Assembly (NCBI RefSeq): GCF_009601685.2
Contig: NZ_CP045701.2
Span: forward strand, 3,720,001 to 3,784,000
Direction of reading: 5' to 3'
Source of the DNA: Pseudomonas brassicacearum
Lineage (GTDB): Bacteria > Pseudomonadota > Gammaproteobacteria > Pseudomonadales > Pseudomonadaceae
DNA length: 64,000 bases
This document shows, piece after piece, positions 60,202 through 64,000 of this stretch. A program made the position numbers and the translations under genes. The notes under the pieces are model-generated. The model was given only the letters and a program-made list of their open reading frames with translations. It was not told the origin of the DNA and searched no databases. Every line of letters begins with the position of its first letter. The stretch's first letter is position 1.

Positions 60202-61917
60202 ATGCATAGCATCCGGGCAATGATAAAAAACGCCTATAAAAAACACACCAAACTTCTAGCAATGACGATAGTCACAATCATCGCACTCAAGCTCATCACA
60301 CTTGCCCCTCCACTGTTACTCGGAACCATCATCGACACTCTGCAAGGTAACAGAAACCCAGCACCCGGCACCCTGCTCGCACTGACGACAGGCCTGATTG
60401 TCGCGGGGTGGATTCATGCCATCATCACTCCTCTGCAGCTCCATGCACTGTCAAAGCTGGTACAGAGCATTATCATGAACGCTTCCATTGAGTGGATCAC
60501 CGAACTCATAGGCAAAGAGTTTTCGTTATTCAACTCTTGGAGAATCGGCCATTTCATCAAATCGGTCGAGCGCGGAATTACTGCGCACGAACAACTACTC
60601 ACTTTCATTGTGACCATTGCGCTTCCCGTACTCTTGGAATTCATAGTTGTTGGAGCTGCCTTTATTTACATAGGTGGCGGTAAAATTTTTTTGAGCATGA
60701 CAGCGTTCGGAACTATCTATCTGGCGGCCACCCATCAAATTATCAAATGGCGGAGAAAGCACATCGATGCAGTCAATGAACAGGAAGATGAGTTAAGTGC
60801 CCACCTCTACAACACCCTCAACGCTGGGAAAATCATAAAACTGGAAACTGCCATACCTACCGCCCTGCGCCCGTTGAACGCGGCGTTCGGACGTTATGCC
60901 AACGCAGCGGTGACTACGGCATCATCTGGCGGTCTGCTGAGCACCGCCAAGATACTGTTCGTAAGCCTTTCCACTGGGGGATTGCTCTACTGGGGCGTCG
61001 CGGATCAACTTTCGGCTCATCCCAGTATCAGTGTCGGGCAGCTGGTTGCCATTTTTTCAATCGCGGGGAGTTATCTGCTCAGTATTTCAACCTTGACCGA
61101 AGGGTATCGTGTTCTTGATCAGTTCCTTGCAGACCAGCGTCAATTTCAGGGTCTGCTATCACTTCCAGATTTCGATCGCAGCAATCGGCTGGCCTGGGTT
61201 GATTTCCAGCGGTCCTCAGTTCTGGAACTCGGCCCCTGCGAAGTGACAGGAACGGGACCGCTTCGCCTGTCGATCAAGCGCTCCCTGGCATTTGCTCAAG
61301 GGCAATCAGTGGCCGTCACGGGCCCTAGCGGCGCAGGTAAAACCACTTTTCTGGAAGTCCTCGCCGGGCTTGATGCATCAAAGCGAGACCAACTGAGTAT
61401 CGACTCGGTACCGGTCTCACTTTTGTCCGGTCAGGCTCACTTGGACGCCTTGAGATATTGCCCCCAACAACCGCGGTTTCTGGAAGGCTCTTTTGAACAA
61501 TCGGTTCTGTTCGGAGGCAGCGCATCGCCGATTTTGTCTAGAGCCATACGGCAATTGGAACTGGATGAGATCGTGACAACACGGCAGGTCCGCGAAAATG
61601 CATCGAATATCTCCGGAGGCGAAGCCAAACGCCTATCACTGCTGCGCCTGATCAACAAGCCTGGAAAATTCAATATGTTCGACGAGCCAAGCGCATCCAT
61701 CGAACCTAGGCTGACCACGCCTCTTTGGGACCTGTTATTCGACGTATTTGCCGGGCAGGGGTTGATATGTGTCACCCATGACGTGGACCACCTGCATCGG
61801 TTTGACCGGGTCATTGTGATGCATGACGGGGCAATCGTGGAGGATGGTCCGTGGCGGGATCTGATCGACAGGCCAGCAATCAGGCTGCTGGTGGATGAGA
61901 TTCGGATGCAAAAGTAG
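60202..61917 (+). CDS. Orphan ABC exporter, fused permease and ATPase (Atm1/McjD-like)
   Basis: Half-transporter of 571 residues that would work as a homodimer. The N-terminal 320 residues form a six-helix exporter domain; segments SVERGITAHEQLL, LPVLLEFIVVGAAFIY and NEQEDELSAHLYNTLNAGKIIKLE resemble Atm1-type exporters. The ATPase has Walker A TGPSGAGKTTFLE, Q loop CPQQP, a signature of ISGGEAKR rather than LSGGQ, Walker B NMFDEPSA and H loop VTHDVDH. No peptidase domain is fused. Lower GC, especially in the first half, suggests acquisition. No substrate gene is recognisable nearby. Confidence 0.85.
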   Translation: MHSIRAMIKNAYKKHTKLLAMTIVTIIALKLITLAPPLLLGTIIDTLQGNRNPAPGTLLALTTGLIVAGWIHAIITPLQLHALSKLVQSIIMNASIEWITELIGKEFSLFNSWRIGHFIKSVERGITAHEQLLTFIVTIALPVLLEFIVVGAAFIYIGGGKIFLSMTAFGTIYLAATHQIIKWRRKHIDAVNEQEDELSAHLYNTLNAGKIIKLETAIPTALRPLNAAFGRYANAAVTTASSGGLLSTAKILFVSLSTGGLLYWGVADQLSAHPSISVGQLVAIFSIAGSYLLSISTLTEGYRVLDQFLADQRQFQGLLSLPDFDRSNRLAWVDFQRSSVLELGPCEVTGTGPLRLSIKRSLAFAQGQSVAVTGPSGAGKTTFLEVLAGLDASKRDQLSIDSVPVSLLSGQAHLDALRYCPQQPRFLEGSFEQSVLFGGSASPILSRAIRQLELDEIVTTRQVRENASNISGGEAKRLSLLRLINKPGKFNMFDEPSASIEPRLTTPLWDLLFDVFAGQGLICVTHDVDHLHRFDRVIVMHDGAIVEDGPWRDLIDRPAIRLLVDEIRMQK

Positions 61918-61950
61918 CGCAAATATGAGGTGCCGGATCTACTACGGTAA

Positions 61951-62107
61951 TCGCGAGCAAGCTCGCTCCCACACTGGATCGGCGGCGTGCCTTGCCCTGC
62001 ATCCACCGCCAATCCTCTGTGGGAGTTGAGCTTGCTCGCGACAGCGGTGGGTCAGGCTGCATTGAAGTTGAATGCGCCGCTGCCATCGCGAGCAAGCTCG
62101 GCTCCCG
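61951..62107. repeat. Cluster of three REP sequences
   Basis: TCGCGAGCAAGCTCGCTCCC at 61951, GTGGGAGTTGAGCTTGCTCG at about 62020 and ATCGCGAGCAAGCTCGGCTC at about 62084; alternating orientation. It fills the gap between the exporter and the chloride channel gene. Confidence 0.87.
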
Positions 62108-62190
62108 TACCACCACAGACTTGGATGGCGTTGCGTATGAGGTTAGGCTTGGCCCAATAGGCATTTTGCACGTCAACAGGATACAGGCCG

Positions 62191-63516
62191 GTGATCAAGC
62201 CGTTTACCCTGATACATCGTCGTTTCAGCTCCATCCGTTGGCGTACTCGAGTGACGTTGTGGACCGCCGCCACGGCTGCTGGCTTGCTCGTCGTGATGTT
62301 TGCCAGGCTGGCAGATCTGGCCTTGTCGCAATTCGCGCAGCAAACGGCTGAACGGCCTTGGCTGCCATTCATTTACACCCCTCTGATCGGTATGTTCGTG
62401 GTCTGGTTGACCACCCGTTTTTTCAAGGGCTCCCAAGGCAGCGGCATACCCCAGGTGATCGCCGCAACGAAACTGGCCAGACACGGGAAAAGCGTCGACA
62501 AGCTGGTTTCACTGCGAATTGCCTTTGGCAAGATCGGCCTGGGCGCGCTTGCACTGACAGGCGGTTTCTCCGCTGGGCGTGAAGGACCATCGGTACAGGT
62601 TGCCGCCTCGATCATGCATTTCTTCCACCGCTTTCTGCCCAATGCCCGGATCATTCGCGTAGAGGACCTGATACTGGCCGGTGGCGCCGCCGGTATTGCT
62701 GCGGCGTTCAATACTCCTCTGGCGGGTATTGCCTTTGCGGTTGAAGAGCTTGGCCGCAAGCTGGAAACCCGTACCAGCGGCGTATTGCTCAGCACCATTA
62801 TTCTTTCAGGGATGGTCGCGATCGCCTTACAGGGAAACTACAACTATTTCGGCCATTTCGATGTTAAGGAGGTCGGCCGCGATATGCTTGTCCCGATACT
62901 GGCGGCGGGCATCGGCTGCGGCCTGCTGGGTGGGTTATTCAGCCGGATGCTGTTGTGGCCTCAGCGTCATCATCGGTTCGTGCTCTGGGAGTGGCGTCGT
63001 GCGCATCCGGTATGGTTCGCCGGGATCTGTGGCGTCATTGTGGCGATACTGGGCTGGCTCAGCGCAGGAACGTCGTTTGGAAGTGGCTACGGGATTACCT
63101 CCCAGGTCATCAACCAAGACGTCGGCCTGCCCTGGCATGCACCGATTACCCGTTTCCTCGCGACGATCGTCACCTACTTTTCCGGTATTCCGGGTGGCAT
63201 CTTCGCGCCCTCCCTGGCGATCGGAGCCGCCGTTGGATCAAACGCTGCCGAACTGTTTGGTCTTGCCCTGCAACCCATTATTGCGTTGTGCATGGTTGGC
63301 TTTCTCGCCGCCGTCACACAGTCGCCAATCACCTCCGCAATCATCGTGATGGAGATGATCGATAGCCATGAGTTGGTCATCAGCCTCATGGCAGTGGCGT
63401 TGATCGCCAAAGCGGTGAGTTCAAGGATGGGGCCTGAGTTGTATCAGCAATTGTCGAAAGATTTTCTACACGGGTCGAAAAACGAAACAGCCGTGCCAAA
63501 ACACGGCACGGCGTAA
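62191..63516 (+). CDS. ClC-type chloride channel/antiporter
   Basis: Membrane protein of 441 residues. The three ClC selectivity motifs are present: GSGIPQ (about 84), GREGPSVQV (about 127, with the external gate glutamate typical of proton-coupled antiporters) and GIPGGIFAPSL (about 335). Helices fill most of the chain. The start is a GTG with AGGA upstream. The C-terminal codons contain a perfect 8-bp inverted repeat (GCCGTGCC, 63490-63512) that ends just before the stop, possibly part of a terminator. Confidence 0.9.
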   Translation: MIKPFTLIHRRFSSIRWRTRVTLWTAATAAGLLVVMFARLADLALSQFAQQTAERPWLPFIYTPLIGMFVVWLTTRFFKGSQGSGIPQVIAATKLARHGKSVDKLVSLRIAFGKIGLGALALTGGFSAGREGPSVQVAASIMHFFHRFLPNARIIRVEDLILAGGAAGIAAAFNTPLAGIAFAVEELGRKLETRTSGVLLSTIILSGMVAIALQGNYNYFGHFDVKEVGRDMLVPILAAGIGCGLLGGLFSRMLLWPQRHHRFVLWEWRRAHPVWFAGICGVIVAILGWLSAGTSFGSGYGITSQVINQDVGLPWHAPITRFLATIVTYFSGIPGGIFAPSLAIGAAVGSNAAELFGLALQPIIALCMVGFLAAVTQSPITSAIIVMEMIDSHELVISLMAVALIAKAVSSRMGPELYQQLSKDFLHGSKNETAVPKHGTA

Positions 63517-63650
63517 GCCCGAGCCCGAGCCCCGGCCGACCGGTAAATCCGGGGGTATGGAAAGGCTGACTCAATCTGTGAATTCATGCCAACGCCTGGA
63601 TTCTCAATCCCGATAAAGAATCTGTGGGGAGCGCGTTTGTCGCTTCAATA

Positions 63651-64000
63651 TCAAAGTCGCTCAAGGGATGATTTGTAGGCCAGGACAATGTAAGCCAGTT
63701 GAAACTCGATGGCATATTTCAAACTCCGTTTCATTCGCTCTTTTTCAACATTCGCCTGAGGATTCTTATTATCCCTAACGCCTAGTTTGGCTTGCCTCGC
63801 CGCCAGGGCGAGCTCTTGCAGCCGCTCAGCAACCATGTCAGTTGCCGCCTGAAAAGCTTCAATGCCTTGGCGGAACGATTCATCGGTAACGCTATCGACT
63901 TCGATGTCCGCTTTCTCCCTGATTTCCCTGAATTCAGCAGGTGTTACTAACGCATCGCTCTCCATTCGAGTGATCAACTTTTTTAACTCTTCATCTGTGG
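63651..64000 (-). CDS. Unknown protein, 5' end beyond the right edge
   Basis: The minus-strand frame is open through the right edge (reading ...TDEELKKLITRMESDALVTPAEFREIREKAD), so the true start lies outside. The visible 116 residues are mostly charged helices, with no signal peptide or membrane helix, and end AYIVLAYKSSLERL. Short homopolymer-rich DNA suggests lower GC than the core genes. I do not recognise it. Confidence 0.55.
   Translation of the reverse strand, partial: TDEELKKLITRMESDALVTPAEFREIREKADIEVDSVTDESFRQGIEAFQAATDMVAERLQELALAARQAKLGVRDNKNPQANVEKERMKRSLKYAIEFQLAYIVLAYKSSLERL

Overview
The window is a high-GC bacterial chromosome segment that reads as a Pseudomonas of the fluorescens group. 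Three things support this: the acetoin (aco) and 2-ketogluconate (ptxS-kguEKTD) operons, a large NAD-dependent glutamate dehydrogenase of about 1,620 residues, and many intergenic REP/REPIN palindromes of the GTGGGAGC...GCTCGCGA type plus a second palindromic family that begins TGTAGGAGCTGTCGAG. I saw no rRNA, tRNA, CRISPR array, transposase or prophage gene.

Layout. 1-6286: acetoin catabolism, acoX-acoA-acoB-acoC on the minus strand (acoC runs off the left edge), divergent from the sigma-54 activator gene acoR. The intergenic region carries an excellent -24/-12 promoter and a perfect 7-3-7 palindrome as likely AcoR site. 6291-12055: a small exported protein, a CcdA-thioredoxin fusion (DipZ type), a DUF2790 protein, a two-component system and a ferric-reductase-like membrane protein, separated by repeats. 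12308-16991: a TPP enzyme of the pyruvate oxidase type, an internally deleted gene remnant, and a CHASE4-PAS-GGDEF-degenerate EAL protein.

17255-45249 is the centrepiece, a probable phosphate-starvation secretion island. It holds a giant exoprotein of about 4,200 residues of the two-partner-secretion TpsA type (PdtA-like), a secreted DING-type phosphate-binding protein, a complete Hxc-type type II secretion cluster (hxcS, R, Q, Z, Y, X, T, V, P, U, W), and a cell-surface-signalling trio, vreA (barrel-less STN plus TonB-like protein), vreI (ECF sigma) and vreR (FecR-type anti-sigma). Gene content and order match the hxc/PUMA3/pdtA region of P. aeruginosa, but no alkaline phosphatase (lapA) and no TpsB transporter lie here; a DING gene takes the phosphatase position. 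Candidate Pho boxes lie before vreA, hxcU and the DING gene.

45375-54270: a CMD/AhpD-like protein divergent from a MocR regulator, an ABM-fold monooxygenase, an exported cupin, gdhB and a small acidic protein. 54384-59747: the ptxS-kguE-kguK-kguT-kguD locus with two exact PtxS operators. 59797-61917: an AT-richer stretch with an orphan ABC exporter, a likely acquisition. 62191-64000: a ClC-type chloride transporter and the end of an unknown gene.

Palindromic repeats have visibly altered genes: one supplies the last ten codons of kguK, one supplies the stop codon of the gene at 11414, and one sits inside the hxcQ-hxcR operon. Two copies carry outward arrays of 11-bp tandem units.
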